Origin: Hondaea fermentalgiana
Taxonomy: Eukaryota; Sar; Bigyra; Thraustochytrida; Thraustochytriidae
NCBI GenBank assembly: GCA_014084085.1
Contig: NPFB01000071.1
Location: 139,023-203,022 of the forward strand
Direction of reading: 5' to 3'
Length of the DNA stretch: 64,000 bases
Shown here: piece after piece, positions 20,420-30,498 of the stretch
Layout of the letters: every line of letters starts with the position of its first letter
Numbering within the stretch: the stretch's first letter is position 1
Program-made: the position numbers and the translations under genes
Notes under the pieces: model-generated
What the model was told of the DNA's origin: nothing
The model's database searches: none
What the model saw: only the letters and a program-made list of their open reading frames with translations

Positions 20420-21167
20420 CTTGGAATTTGAGAAGACGCAAGTCGTGCCGCACGCTGTGCACGAGACCTTCGCTAGCTGAGCTCGAGTGTGCACGTTCGT
20501 GTAGGCGCGGTTCCTCGCGCCGCACCTGGTTAAGGCAAAGCAAGCCCAGCCCGCCCAAAGGCGTGCTTCTTCTTCTGCTTGATGTTTTTTCCCTTCTCGT
20601 GCGCTCCACGCCCCGAGCCGCCACGCTGGCCCTTGTCGAGCCAGGAGGCTCTTTCCGTTGTACGTGCAAAAGGGTAGCGCTGGGGGCCGAGGCGCCGCGC
20701 GCGCTCGTGCTCCCTCGCGCGCCCGCGCCGTCCCGCGATCGCCTCACGCGCCTCGACGAATCGGTTTGCCTCGCCTCACGCGCCTCTCTCTCTCTCTCAC
20801 CATCTCTCCATCTTTTGACATGAGCTTGGTGGTGCAGCTGGGTGGAGTGTCGTTATAGCAAGGCGGTTCAGACAAGGGGATTTGAGCGCATCAACTATAG
20901 AAAGAATTCTTTTCAGGTGTTCGTACAAGCAAACGGCAGCTCTTTCTTCTCCTCCCATTTATTCGTTAGTCATCCATTTTGGGACGTTTTATTGTCGCCG
21001 TTATTGTTTTGCGTTTCCATTTTGCAAGATTGGATCAGAACTGGTGGCAGTGGAATTTTACTGCACACACAAACGACGCCACATCATCCTGTCAAGCCCC
21101 AAAAATCGACTTCTCTTTTTTATAAACAATATCTCTTCTCGACAGTGTAAGTCAGTCAGTCAGTCAG
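20420..21167. other. Intergenic region with a minus-strand coding-like stretch
   Basis: On the minus strand, 20680 down to a stop at 20530-20532 reads a Lys/Gly-rich peptide (SWLDKGQRGGSGRGAHEKGK then NIKQKKKHAFGRAGLALP). It is bordered on its 5' side by a possible CAG acceptor. It could be a terminal exon of a small gene or a 5' exon of the downstream gene; no family recognised. The remainder is AT-rich, with a CAGT tetranucleotide array reaching 21172. Confidence 0.3.
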
Positions 21168-22676
21168 TCAGTCTAATGCATCGCCAGAAAAGGAAGTCGC
21201 AACGCGCAACGCGCGACTGCGCGAGGAGCCGTGATTGAGAACGAGCGTCCATCGCATACCCGCCACACAAAGTCCAGTCGGAGGCTCGAACCACTCGAGA
21301 CTCTTATGCACATGAAGACCATAATTGCTTAGTCGAAACAACGTCGGAGAGCTGTCCTCAAAATTTACAAATGGGGGCAGCGTCGCCACAGAGGCGGATC
21401 CGCTAGCGCCGTCCACATCGTTTTCGGCGTCAAAGAGAGAGTCCCACGCTTCCATCGCGGCTGTCGAGGGTAGCAACTCCTCTGTGGCTGATTCTGATGC
21501 CGATGCTGATACCGATGCACTTTCTGATGCTTGCCGCCGTCGACGACGCGACGAAGTCCCAAAGGCTGGGAGGTTCGGCACATTGGCCTCGACTACCTTG
21601 GTAATCTCCGGACACACCTCTGCCCGAACCATACGCAAGGTTTCGAGCCGATGTCGCGAAAGAAGCCCGGACTGCAGCATTAGCTCGAAAGAGACCCACG
21701 CGCAGCACGACACATCGACATATCGCAATGTGCGAAAATTCTTTTCATCGCCGAGAGTGCTGAGCATGTAAAAGGAGGATTCGCCCGTGTTAAAGTTGCC
21801 CGCCATTGCTAGCGCCTGAAGCCCTGGACATGCCTTGGCAAGGTTATCAACTACATCCTCGGTCAAGTGCGGGCAAAAAGATATATCCAATTCTACAAGC
21901 TTGTGCACGCCTCGTAATTGAATCGAGTCGAGCATGACCAAGGCCATCTCCCATGAGTCTGGAGCATCTGCAGCTTGCTCCTGGTCAGACACACCTCCAC
22001 CTTTTTCTACGGCGGGCTCAATCATTTGCACAAAGTCGTCGGTGATTTCCGCACAGCGCAAGGGAAGGCACGTAATATTTCCGTCGAGGAGGCCACCGAG
22101 TAGGGTGTCGGTGAGTATGCCACGTGGCTGCCCACCACTGTGTAGCGTGAGGGCAAGAAGTGCAATTTGTCGCAGCATTTCTTCCTTGACGCTGGGCGGC
22201 ATCGTGGCCAGTGCTGCGATTTCCTCCGCAGAGACGCCCTGTAGATCTGCGCAAATGTACCGCACGCAAAGCGCTTCAAGCGTCGGAACGCGTGGCTCGC
22301 AGGTTCGCCAATCCGCCGCAGACTGCTTCAAAAACTCACGCGTGGCGCGGTCGTACTCGGGTCGCGCACTGCGGCGTAGCACCTGCGAATCAAGATAGGC
22401 GCGCTCCTTGGCGCGCTTTTCTCTAAACTTTTCGAACATGCGCATCTCCATGACTTGTCGCGAGACCGTCATGGGCTCTGGTGGTCGCGGGCCGAGGCTC
22501 GTGTCCGCCTCTCGGCTCCACGATGCTCCTGCGCTCGCGCCTGCGGCTGCGACACCGCGTCGCTTCGGCATGGCCTCGGCGCCTCGGGCGGCGAGTGCCG
22601 CCCTGATCTCCTGCCGCGCTTGCGCGCGCCAGTACCCGCACTTGCCGTGCCGCTCGGGGTCTGGCTTCCACGGCAT
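21168..22676 (-). CDS. Leucine-rich-repeat protein (AMN1/F-box-LRR-like repeats)
   Basis: From the ATG at 22676 (MPWKPDPERHGKCGYWRAQA) the product has 502 residues; an ATG about 70 codons further in is an alternative start. The N-terminal ~70 residues are Ala/Arg-rich. A helical segment (EMRMFEKFREKRAKERAYLD) follows, then a domain with Cys/Leu-type LRRs, best seen in HKLVELDISFCPHLTEDVVD, CPGLQALAMAG and LRYVDVSCCAWVSF. These resemble the CC-type LRRs of F-box proteins and yeast Amn1, but I see no F-box. A Ser/Ala/Glu repeat (SESASVSASASESATEE) follows the LRRs. The TGA stop lies inside a CTGA microsatellite. Probably a protein-protein interaction or ubiquitin-ligase substrate adaptor; that is inference. 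Confidence 0.75.
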   Translation of the reverse strand: MPWKPDPERHGKCGYWRAQARQEIRAALAARGAEAMPKRRGVAAAGASAGASWSREADTSLGPRPPEPMTVSRQVMEMRMFEKFREKRAKERAYLDSQVLRRSARPEYDRATREFLKQSAADWRTCEPRVPTLEALCVRYICADLQGVSAEEIAALATMPPSVKEEMLRQIALLALTLHSGGQPRGILTDTLLGGLLDGNITCLPLRCAEITDDFVQMIEPAVEKGGGVSDQEQAADAPDSWEMALVMLDSIQLRGVHKLVELDISFCPHLTEDVVDNLAKACPGLQALAMAGNFNTGESSFYMLSTLGDEKNFRTLRYVDVSCCAWVSFELMLQSGLLSRHRLETLRMVRAEVCPEITKVVEANVPNLPAFGTSSRRRRRQASESASVSASASESATEELLPSTAAMEAWDSLFDAENDVDGASGSASVATLPPFVNFEDSSPTLFRLSNYGLHVHKSLEWFEPPTGLCVAGMRWTLVLNHGSSRSRALRVATSFSGDALD

Positions 22677-23611
22677 TCCCTGTCGCCGCGAGGTGGCCCT
22701 CGGACAGCTTGTCCGAGCGCTCGCCGCCGCACGACAGACCCCGGCTCGGTTCGTGAATTGCGATGCCCTCACTCGGACTGCCTGCCTGCCACTGGGTCGC
22801 AGAAATGAAATGACGACTCGGACCCATTGCTCGGACCGGCGAGTGAATGAGTGCCCATTCGCCACAGGCTGTGGAAGAGGGAGGACCCGCGAGATCTCGC
22901 CATTGTCGCTGTCGCTGTTTTACTGCTTGACCAAATTCGCCGCGCTTGGCGAGGCGAGGTATCGTGGCGCGAGCTAGTCCATTCCCTGCCAAAGAACACA
23001 AGGTTTTTTTTTTTGAAGAAAGCAGGCAAATATTCTCCATCATTGATGCAGTTCTTTCGACACGAGGGTTGCTACTACATGATGTGAATCCTTGCGGGCG
23101 CACACTGCACTTCATGGCGTACTGCAAACAAATGTATAACAGCGTCCGCTCAACTCTTGAACTCAAAAAGTAAGAGATTGGAAGACAAAGTAAAGCAGCT
23201 CTTCGCTTTGCAAACTAGCCATGCCTAGTCAATCGTTTGTCATGGCGCTATTTGCTCAGAACGCCATCTATCCGAACTGCCTGCATTGTCTGGACACCCT
23301 GAGACTCGCGCAAAATCGCCATGAAAACTGTCAAATTCTGACAAGTCCAAAGCACGAGGAGACGCTGTTATCATCTGAAATGATGAAGGTTCGCATTGCT
23401 CGTGATCATTTTGCACTCACGGCCACCCCTCACCCTGCGATTGATCTCATTCAGGACCAAAATAGTGGGTCGAGGTTTTCAGAGATTGCGCTTGTCTTTG
23501 CTCGGAACGTTGAGAGCGCTGGGCTTAACGACGATTCGAAGGTGAAATAACGAGTCTCGACAAACTCCATCGCGGCGCGCGGGCTGATCGAAGACAGCCT
23601 GCCTTGCCGGG
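22677..23611. other. Divergent intergenic region
   Basis: Promoter side of two divergent genes. A 109-codon ATG frame at 23221-23550 on the plus strand has no family resemblance and AT-richer composition than neighbouring genes; I do not call it. Confidence 0.5.
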
Positions 23612-25066
23612 ATGCTGCGCGCGCGGGCCGACGGGAGCCTGGCGCTTGAAGACGTCGCGACGGCACGATGTAGCTGCGAGCTCGCGGCGGCCGCTCATAA
23701 AGACAACGCCGACAGGGCGCACCATGACGGTGACGATGACGACCTTGTTGGCGCCGGCGACAGAAACGACGACGACGACAACGACGATGGAGGAGAGGTC
23801 TGCGAGAGACAGACGCAATCGCAGGTCGAAAGGAAGGGAGGCAATGACGGACCGTGGCCACCCCGTAAACGTCGAAGACGGATGTCCTCCGGAGAAGGGC
23901 AAGGTAACGACGAAGCGAGCCAAGCTGCAACCTCGATTCCTGCAAGCGTTCCCTTGCTCGAGACGGTCATGTCATGGCGCGAACAAGCAGTTGATAGAGC
24001 GTTCCTGGAGGATGACGCTTTAATTCCCGTCTCGAGGGTGGAAATGTTACGCGTGGAGCTCAAGTGCCCAGGATGCAAGCTCATCGTAGTCCCTTGCGCG
24101 TGCTGCCGACGAGCGCTTGTGGCAGTCGATCCCTCGCAGAGTCTTGCGGCCTGCAGCCTGTGCGGCTTTCTCGAGGTCACCAACGAGAATCTGCGTCGGG
24201 GGCTGGATCTTCGTCCCGTCGATCTCACTGCACGGACAGACGACGAGGTTCGGTGGCTGCAGTCCTGTCGCAACATGCACAAGTTCGCGGGAGCATTACG
24301 TCGCGAATGGGACCAAAAGGGGAGCGAGTTGCAAGAGCGCGTCGCTCAGGGGGGGCGCAAGGATTCGGATCCGAGACTCGAGCAAACCTTTATGCGCTGC
24401 CGTGGTCTCTTGCTGGCCGTGGCTGACCCTGTGCAGCGTCGAAGAGACATCGACTTTGCATCGACAGTCACGCCGCCACGATGCGAGCTGCAAGTCATCT
24501 TGGAGGAGCTTGGCAGGCTTGACATTCGAACGCAGGGCGCGACGCAGTGCTCCGACATGGTGGGGATGTATTCATTTTCAAGGGCCTGCAAGAAACTCGT
24601 CGATGCCGAAAGCGCGCTCCCTCGACTGCCAGCATTGACACGAGAACGTTTTGCATTGGAGCATGCTCTTACGCACCGGCTGCAGGCCGCGCCAGGTGCA
24701 ACGCCTTCGCGTGCGAGTAAAGTTCTTGCCGACCATGTACACGTACGATTAGGAGTAGTGTCGAGCGCGTATCATGCGGCCATGCGCCACGTTGGGGAGG
24801 CGCTCTTAGCCATTCAGGATGCACTTTGCGACATTTTCGAGAGCCCAATCGAGGAGGACCCCGGTTTGCGCGTCAACCGTTCCAAGGCCGTGCGATGGCT
24901 TCGTGCCGCTTTTTGCGAGCTCACCGCGCGCACAATGGTTCCGCTACAGCCAGTCGAGGACGTTATTGTCATTCCCGAAACCTTGCCTCCTACGCGCTCA
25001 ACTTCGTCGGCTGCTGCCAGCGAGCTCTTGGACCGCGCCACGCAACGTTCTTCGTGCTCCTATTGA
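23612..25066 (+). CDS. Unrecognised protein with a Cys-rich zinc-ribbon-like motif
   Basis: 484 residues in one exon from the ATG at 23612. Residues 1-110 are low complexity: an Asp-rich stretch coded by GACGAC triplets, then a basic cluster PRKRRRRMSS that would be a nuclear localisation signal. At about 150-190 there is a tight array of Cys pairs (CPGCKLIVVPCACCRRALV ... ACSLCGFLEV), i.e. CxxC, CxC/CxxC and CxxC, suited to one or two zinc ions. The rest (about 200-470) is mostly helical with no familiar motif. The family is unknown to me. A nuclear zinc-binding protein is the most that can be inferred. The upstream neighbour is divergent and shares the intergenic region. Confidence 0.7.
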   Translation: MLRARADGSLALEDVATARCSCELAAAAHKDNADRAHHDGDDDDLVGAGDRNDDDDNDDGGEVCERQTQSQVERKGGNDGPWPPRKRRRRMSSGEGQGNDEASQAATSIPASVPLLETVMSWREQAVDRAFLEDDALIPVSRVEMLRVELKCPGCKLIVVPCACCRRALVAVDPSQSLAACSLCGFLEVTNENLRRGLDLRPVDLTARTDDEVRWLQSCRNMHKFAGALRREWDQKGSELQERVAQGGRKDSDPRLEQTFMRCRGLLLAVADPVQRRRDIDFASTVTPPRCELQVILEELGRLDIRTQGATQCSDMVGMYSFSRACKKLVDAESALPRLPALTRERFALEHALTHRLQAAPGATPSRASKVLADHVHVRLGVVSSAYHAAMRHVGEALLAIQDALCDIFESPIEEDPGLRVNRSKAVRWLRAAFCELTARTMVPLQPVEDVIVIPETLPPTRSTSSAAASELLDRATQRSSCSY

Positions 25067-26143
25067 TTAGCTAGCTGCCTTTTTATAGTGGTAAGCGATG
25101 AATCGGATTCATGTCTGTAAAAGAACCAACGGCGCGGTTCACCTCTTGCAATCATTGTCCGGCCCTGGCAGTGAGACTGGGATGCCTTTTGGCACAGGCC
25201 GAACGAACCCAACTCCTTTCATGCCCACCTTTTCTATTACCCAGCTCCCTTCCCTTCCAAGATACCATACCGCATCATGGAGTGGACTCGCGTCCGCATG
25301 GCCGCTCGCGGCGCAGCCAAAAAAATGTACCTGCCGCCTCGCCGTCACCACGGTCGTCCACTGCCAGCTGCAGAAGGCGCTGCCGCTGCCGCCTGCAGCT
25401 GCAGCGCGTACATCAGCCCGCTACTGCAGCTCGCGGCGGCGTAGTCCTCCCCATCGTCATCTACACGCTCGCCTAGATAGTACTAGTCCTAGGCCTAGCC
25501 CCCAGCGAATGACGAGGGTCGTGACAAGACGAGCGGAATGGGGACACAAGACCGTCCGGTCTCCTCCATCTCCCGCCTCGACCTCGGTCTGCCCTTCTCT
25601 CCTCCCTCCCGCCCGCTGCACCACGGCCCACGCACGCACGCACGCAATAGATCAAGTCCTCGTGCCCGCTTGCCGGTCCTCCTGGCGCGGCGCGTGTCGC
25701 TCGTGTCCGCTAAGCCTGCCTTGGCTGGCGCCGCGGCGTGCCCACCTCGCGCAGGCGAACGGACCTGCCTGCAGCTAGCAGCGCGCAGCTCGAGGCGTGC
25801 GCAGGTCGCGCGGCGTGCGCGAGGAGAGGTCGGAGGCCGCGTCCTTCGAGGCCCGCAGCGCTCGAGGCGGCGGCGGCAGGCACAGTCCGCCAGCCGGGCG
25901 AGGAGGTCCGGGCGCGGCGCTTCGTTCGATCTGGGAGCACGGACGTGCGGAGCGGACTTCGATTGGGCAGGCGAGCAAACCCGGAACTGGAGCTGCATGC
26001 CGAGGAGGCTCGAGCACTCGCGAGGCTGCTTCGGGAGGCGGGTGGCAGCAGCAAAGAAGGCAGGCAGCGGGCGCTCGCAAAGCCAGCCCGGCGTCGGGAG
26101 GAGCAGAGGATAGCGGCGGGTAGCAGGGTTGGTTGTCGCGAAG
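25067..26143. other. Intergenic region upstream of the tandem hydrolase
   Basis: Contains a CTGCAG-rich tract, a palindromic TAGTACTAGTCCTAGGCCTAG stretch around 25478-25498, and long GC-driven frames on both strands. No gene is supported. Confidence 0.5.
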
Positions 26144-28315
26144 ATGCAGCACCTCACAGATGGCGCGGTCGAGCTGGCGCCCGAGTTCACGCTCGCGTAC
26201 CAGGCGTGGCTCCCGGAGGGGGTCAAGAGTCTCGAGGAGGCAGCGCCGGATCGGAGAATTCTGTCCTGGCCGGGCTGGCTCGATAACTCGGGAAGCATGG
26301 AGCCCATCGCGCCCTTCTTTGTGAAAAAGGGATTTGCCGTCGCCGCCTTCGACCCACCTGGATGCGGTCGGTCTTCGCACCACGCAAATTGCGCGTGGTA
26401 CCACGACTTTGAGGAGGCGCACTACATTATGATGCTGGCCGATCGACTCGGCTGGGGCGCCGAGCCATTCATCCTCATGAGTCACTCGCGCGGGTCAAAC
26501 ATCTCCGCCTTTACTGCCGCGGCATTCCCGCACCGCGTCCGTGCGGTCATCCTCTTTGAAAGCTCGCTCGGCATGGCGGGCACCTACATTACCAATCGCA
26601 GAGAGACAGGCCCAATCTGGGGAAGCTTCTCTGAGAGCATTGCGATGGATCGCAAGAATCGCACGCGCACCCCGCGGAAATTCGAAGAGTTCGAAGAAGC
26701 GGTGCAGCACAATGTGGGCAACCCAGCATTCCCCAAGTCTCGAGAGATTGGGCAGGCCATTGTCCTTCGCCACCTCATATCGCATCCCGAGGGTGGCCTC
26801 ACCTTTGGCCACGACGTGCGAACATATGGCCAGAACCAGTCCCGCTTCATTGACGAGGAGACCAATGTTGCTTTCCTTCGCGCACTTCGGGCCCCCGTCA
26901 TCAACATTTATGGCTCCCAAACCAGCATGTCCGAGCTTGTCAAGTACTCTACTGATGAAGAGTCTGCCGAAGCGTATCAAAAGACCTACAATTGGCATGC
27001 AGTCCCGTCTTCCGTCTTTTTGCCTTATGTCAGGGACGTCCGCAAACGCACGGCCACAGTCAAGGACTTTACACCTGTCATTATCGAAGATGCGCATCAT
27101 CATCTGCACGGCGACGTGCCGGAGGAGGTCGCGAGCGCCGTGCTTCCCTGGCTCGAAGACCGTCTGCGCCAACCACTTGACACAAAGCCGCCCATCGATC
27201 TGCGCGGAGCTGCAGGCGACGTATGGATGTCCGCGAGCGCGCAGCACATGCTTTCACCCAGTACGGCGAGCGCTGAGTCCGCTGCGCTCTCAGAGGTCAC
27301 TTCGAATGAAGGCTCAGCCAATGAGGCAAATGGCGCCGCAGAAATCATCGCAGAGAACATTGAGGTCGAGGTGGACGGCCTCCGACTCGGCGCGCAGCGT
27401 TGGGGAAAGGCATCGAGCATGAATCGCGTTTTGGCGTGGCCGGATGCTTGGGACTCAAGCGGAAGCTTTCAGCAGCTCGCGCAGCGAGCTGTTGCCGCAT
27501 CCCCCAACGGCGACCTTTGCGTAGTCGCTGTCGACCCCCCGGGCATCGGACTCTCCAACAATGCTCCCTTTGACTGGGGCTTTGGCATGTCTGAAACCGC
27601 GACCTTGCTGCTGCGAGTCGCGGACGCTCTTGGCTGGGAAGACCCCTTTGCCCTGTGGGGCCATGGATTTGGCGCCACCGTCGCGCTCTATGCGGCTGGT
27701 GGCTTGCCCTCGAAAATTTCAGGCGTTGTGGCATTTGATGCCCAAGAGCTCACCATTCCCACTGAGTGGGCTCCGGCAGAGGTGTACTACTCGTACCTCG
27801 AGCGCCAGGACGAGCCACGAGCCGTGCCGCGCTTTGCGCGCCGCGAAGAGCTCATATCGAGGCTGCAAACGGACCCGAACTTTCCCAAGTCCAGTGTCAC
27901 GGCGAATGCCATCGCGTCGCGTATGGCAGAGTCAGACGCAGATGGCTCAGCGTGGACGCTCAATGTAGATGCGCGGGTGTTTCGTGTACGCAAGCCTGTT
28001 CTGGAAACTCCTGGCGCGACGTTCCAGGACATTCTCGCAGGCATTGAGGCTCCGGTGTTGGCCGTTTTCCCCGTCAGCAGCGCACGCGCCACGAATGGCC
28101 CGCCATCGCAGCGTAAGCGCCTCTTTGCCGATCTAGCTTGCATTCGTTCGCCTTTGACCACCATTCACGTCAATGGATCCAGTCATGCGCACTCTTGCGA
28201 TGCCGCGCACATGTTGCCAGTGGTTCGAGACTGGGTCATTCAGCTCATGTCCGTGCGGCGCATGAACCTTGCATCGCCCAGCGCTTTGTCGCAGGACTCT
28301 GTATCCAAACTGTAG
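26144..28315 (+). CDS. Tandem alpha/beta-hydrolase protein, second module lacking the nucleophile Ser
   Basis: 723 residues from the ATG at 26144 (MQHLTDGAVELAPEFTLAYQ), single exon. Two homologous alpha/beta-hydrolase modules occupy about residues 1-345 and 400-710. Each begins with the same RIL.WPGWLDNSGSMEPIA-like strand (ILSWPGWLDNSGSM versus VLAWPDAWDSSGSF), followed by a DPPGCG or DPPGIG oxyanion-side loop. Module 1 has the nucleophile elbow SHSRGS with Ser115 and a late His (DAHHHLHG). In module 2 the same elbow reads GHGFGA, with Gly508 where Ser is expected, while a His-rich segment (NGSSHAHS) remains. Module 1 resembles MEST/SERHL-type serine hydrolases by eye. Its substrate is unknown. 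The second module is probably non-catalytic, perhaps structural or regulatory. No signal peptide is seen, so a cytosolic location is likely. Confidence 0.85.
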   Translation: MQHLTDGAVELAPEFTLAYQAWLPEGVKSLEEAAPDRRILSWPGWLDNSGSMEPIAPFFVKKGFAVAAFDPPGCGRSSHHANCAWYHDFEEAHYIMMLADRLGWGAEPFILMSHSRGSNISAFTAAAFPHRVRAVILFESSLGMAGTYITNRRETGPIWGSFSESIAMDRKNRTRTPRKFEEFEEAVQHNVGNPAFPKSREIGQAIVLRHLISHPEGGLTFGHDVRTYGQNQSRFIDEETNVAFLRALRAPVINIYGSQTSMSELVKYSTDEESAEAYQKTYNWHAVPSSVFLPYVRDVRKRTATVKDFTPVIIEDAHHHLHGDVPEEVASAVLPWLEDRLRQPLDTKPPIDLRGAAGDVWMSASAQHMLSPSTASAESAALSEVTSNEGSANEANGAAEIIAENIEVEVDGLRLGAQRWGKASSMNRVLAWPDAWDSSGSFQQLAQRAVAASPNGDLCVVAVDPPGIGLSNNAPFDWGFGMSETATLLLRVADALGWEDPFALWGHGFGATVALYAAGGLPSKISGVVAFDAQELTIPTEWAPAEVYYSYLERQDEPRAVPRFARREELISRLQTDPNFPKSSVTANAIASRMAESDADGSAWTLNVDARVFRVRKPVLETPGATFQDILAGIEAPVLAVFPVSSARATNGPPSQRKRLFADLACIRSPLTTIHVNGSSHAHSCDAAHMLPVVRDWVIQLMSVRRMNLASPSALSQDSVSKL

Positions 28316-28698
28316 CTCTCGGGTATGCATGCATGTGCATGCAAACATGCCCTGCAGGAGGAAGCAGCCACATCTCGTATGCATTGGCCTCCAGATTCTA
28401 TCTATCCATCAGATCAATACTTTATAAAAGCTTAGCGTTATGCGATCAATCAGCCTTGCCTAGATCAGACTTCGACACACATCAACACATCGCAAAAACA
28501 TGAAATCTTTTTTTGGTTACCAGATCAGATTACTTTTCGAAGCATATGACTGTCAATGTTGACACGAATTGCCACACGCATTTTTCCTTCTCCAGATGCT
28601 GACGTCGCGTTGGCGCTGCAAAGGTTTGATCGGCAACATCATCATGAATCACGTACACAGATTACCCTCCCAACGACACACACACACACACACATACA
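28316..28698. other. Convergent 3' flank
   Basis: AT-richer stretch between two convergent genes, with a short CA dinucleotide run near 28676-28692. No gene seen. Confidence 0.6.
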
Positions 28699-30498
28699 CT
28701 ATCGTCGTCCACGACGAGACTTTCCACCACCCTTTTTCCCAGACTTGGCGTCGCGTTGGCGCTGCAGGCGAAGCTGCTTCTCGCGATTGGCCCTCTGCTG
28801 CTCAAGACGATCGGCCTCATCTTGGTCAAGTACCACAGCCCCACTGGCCCCGCCGCCGCCTCGTGCACGCGAATTTGTAGATGATGTTGATGATGATGCA
28901 GACGCAGTTTTCCTTGCTCGAGCCTTGACCTCCTTCTCAGCAAGAATGCGCAGGTCGACCGGGACCTGCTGGTGGCTATCCTCCAAGACCTTGACGAGCT
29001 CGGGGCCAAGCTTGCAGTCATCAGGACGAAGGAAAAACGTCACGGAACGACCCGCGCGCCCTGCACGTCCACAACGGCCAATACGGTGCACATACTCCTC
29101 AATCGTCATGCCCAGAGAGTAGTTGACCACGAGCTCCACGGATGGCACGTCGAGACCGCGGGCTGCCACGTCCGTGGCCACGAGAACAAGAGCCTCACCG
29201 CGCTTAAAGGTTTCGAGAGCCTCGTGACGGGCCGTCTGACTCATGTCTCCGTTCAACGCAACTGCAGGAATTCCTTCTTCGCGAAGATCTTGCGCGACCT
29301 TTTTCGATTCTTGTTTGAACATGACAAAGACGATAGCAAGTGCATCCGTTTCAGCATTGTCTTTGACAAGGGGTGCGAGAGTTTCCACCAAAAGGCGAAA
29401 CCGAGGCGCCCCCTTGTGTTTGACGACCTCGACACGCTGCTGCACAGTGCGCGCAGCGGTGAGACCTTTTTGCGAATCGACACCAATATAGATGGGGCTC
29501 TGCCCTGTTCTGCATAGTTTTTTCGCTTCGACCTGCACCAAAGAGTCTTGCTCCCAGGTGGCACTGGTCAGAATGACGCGCGTCTCCGCTGGCATGAGGC
29601 TCCGAATCTTGGTCACATCGTCGAGAAAGCCCATGTCAAGCATGCAATCTGCTTCGTCAAGAACAAAAGATTGAATTCGATCCAATGAGACGCACATATC
29701 CTCTGCATCAGGGTTGGTAAAACTCCAGAAGCGGCCCGGCGTGGCCACAATGAGATGCGGATTCGAATCGAGCAGGTCTTGACGCGATTTCTCGTAGCTG
29801 ACGCCACCAATGGTCAGGAACACAGAAAGCTTGATTCCCACGCCTGGGTGTGCCAGAACGGCTTCAGCCGCAGCCTCGGTCTGGCGCGCGAGCTCACGCG
29901 TAGGCGCCAGCACAATGGCGGTAGGCTTGATGCAAGAAGTTGTTGCAGACTGCAAAGCACCTTCGCTCAAGCTCGCGAGTTCGGCCAGCAGCGGGACGAG
30001 AAATGCAAGGGTTTTTCCAGATCCAGTTTGAGCAATGGCGATCACATCTCGATCCCACGTTTCTGACTCGAGTAGCACTTGCCATGACTGGCGTTGCACC
30101 TCAGTGGGCGATCGCTCATCAATATTCTGGGCTCCAAACGAGGCACACACTGCCTGCACGAAACCCTCGGTCAAGACCGTCCCCGTTCTCGAAGTTTTGC
30201 CAATGAGGTCGCGAAAGCTGAGAGCTTCATCTCTTTCTTGCTGCTCAGCATCGTCTTCGAGGTCATCTTCGCTATTATCCTCCTCCTCATCATCATCCTC
30301 CTTATCATCATCATCGTCATCATCATCATCACCATCAATATCAATCTCGCCGTCTCCGTCTTCGTCTTCGTCTTCGTCTTCGTTCACAACAGTTTCGTCG
30401 ACCTGCTGAGCCTTCTTGTTCTTATCTTGCGCCACAGACGGCTCAGACTCCGTGCCGGACTCCGGCTCCGAGTCCGAATCAGCAAGGTCTGCGAACAT
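28699..30498 (-). CDS. DEAD-box ATP-dependent RNA helicase
   Basis: 599 residues from the ATG at 30498 (MFADLADSDSEPESGTESE). An Asp/Glu-rich N-terminal extension of ~95 residues, coded by GAT/GAC triplets, precedes the core. RecA1: motif I AQTGSGKT (~157), Ia PTRELARQ, Ib TPGR, II VLDEADCMLD (~279) and III SAT (~309). RecA2: VALNGD, ARGLD (~445) and motif VI HRIGRCGRAGR with Cys replacing the usual Thr. The Lys/Arg/Gly-rich tail (KSGKKGGGKSRRGRR) suits RNA binding. The acidic N terminus, basic tail and spacing resemble ribosome-biogenesis helicases such as Dbp3, but the exact orthologue cannot be decided by eye. Likely nucleolar. Confidence 0.93.
   Translation of the reverse strand: MFADLADSDSEPESGTESEPSVAQDKNKKAQQVDETVVNEDEDEDEDGDGEIDIDGDDDDDDDDDKEDDDEEEDNSEDDLEDDAEQQERDEALSFRDLIGKTSRTGTVLTEGFVQAVCASFGAQNIDERSPTEVQRQSWQVLLESETWDRDVIAIAQTGSGKTLAFLVPLLAELASLSEGALQSATTSCIKPTAIVLAPTRELARQTEAAAEAVLAHPGVGIKLSVFLTIGGVSYEKSRQDLLDSNPHLIVATPGRFWSFTNPDAEDMCVSLDRIQSFVLDEADCMLDMGFLDDVTKIRSLMPAETRVILTSATWEQDSLVQVEAKKLCRTGQSPIYIGVDSQKGLTAARTVQQRVEVVKHKGAPRFRLLVETLAPLVKDNAETDALAIVFVMFKQESKKVAQDLREEGIPAVALNGDMSQTARHEALETFKRGEALVLVATDVAARGLDVPSVELVVNYSLGMTIEEYVHRIGRCGRAGRAGRSVTFFLRPDDCKLGPELVKVLEDSHQQVPVDLRILAEKEVKARARKTASASSSTSSTNSRARGGGGASGAVVLDQDEADRLEQQRANREKQLRLQRQRDAKSGKKGGGKSRRGRR

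Noticed and set aside
23221..23550. 109-codon plus-strand ATG frame
   Set aside because: No recognisable motif and composition unlike the neighbouring genes; more likely chance in AT-richer intergenic DNA.
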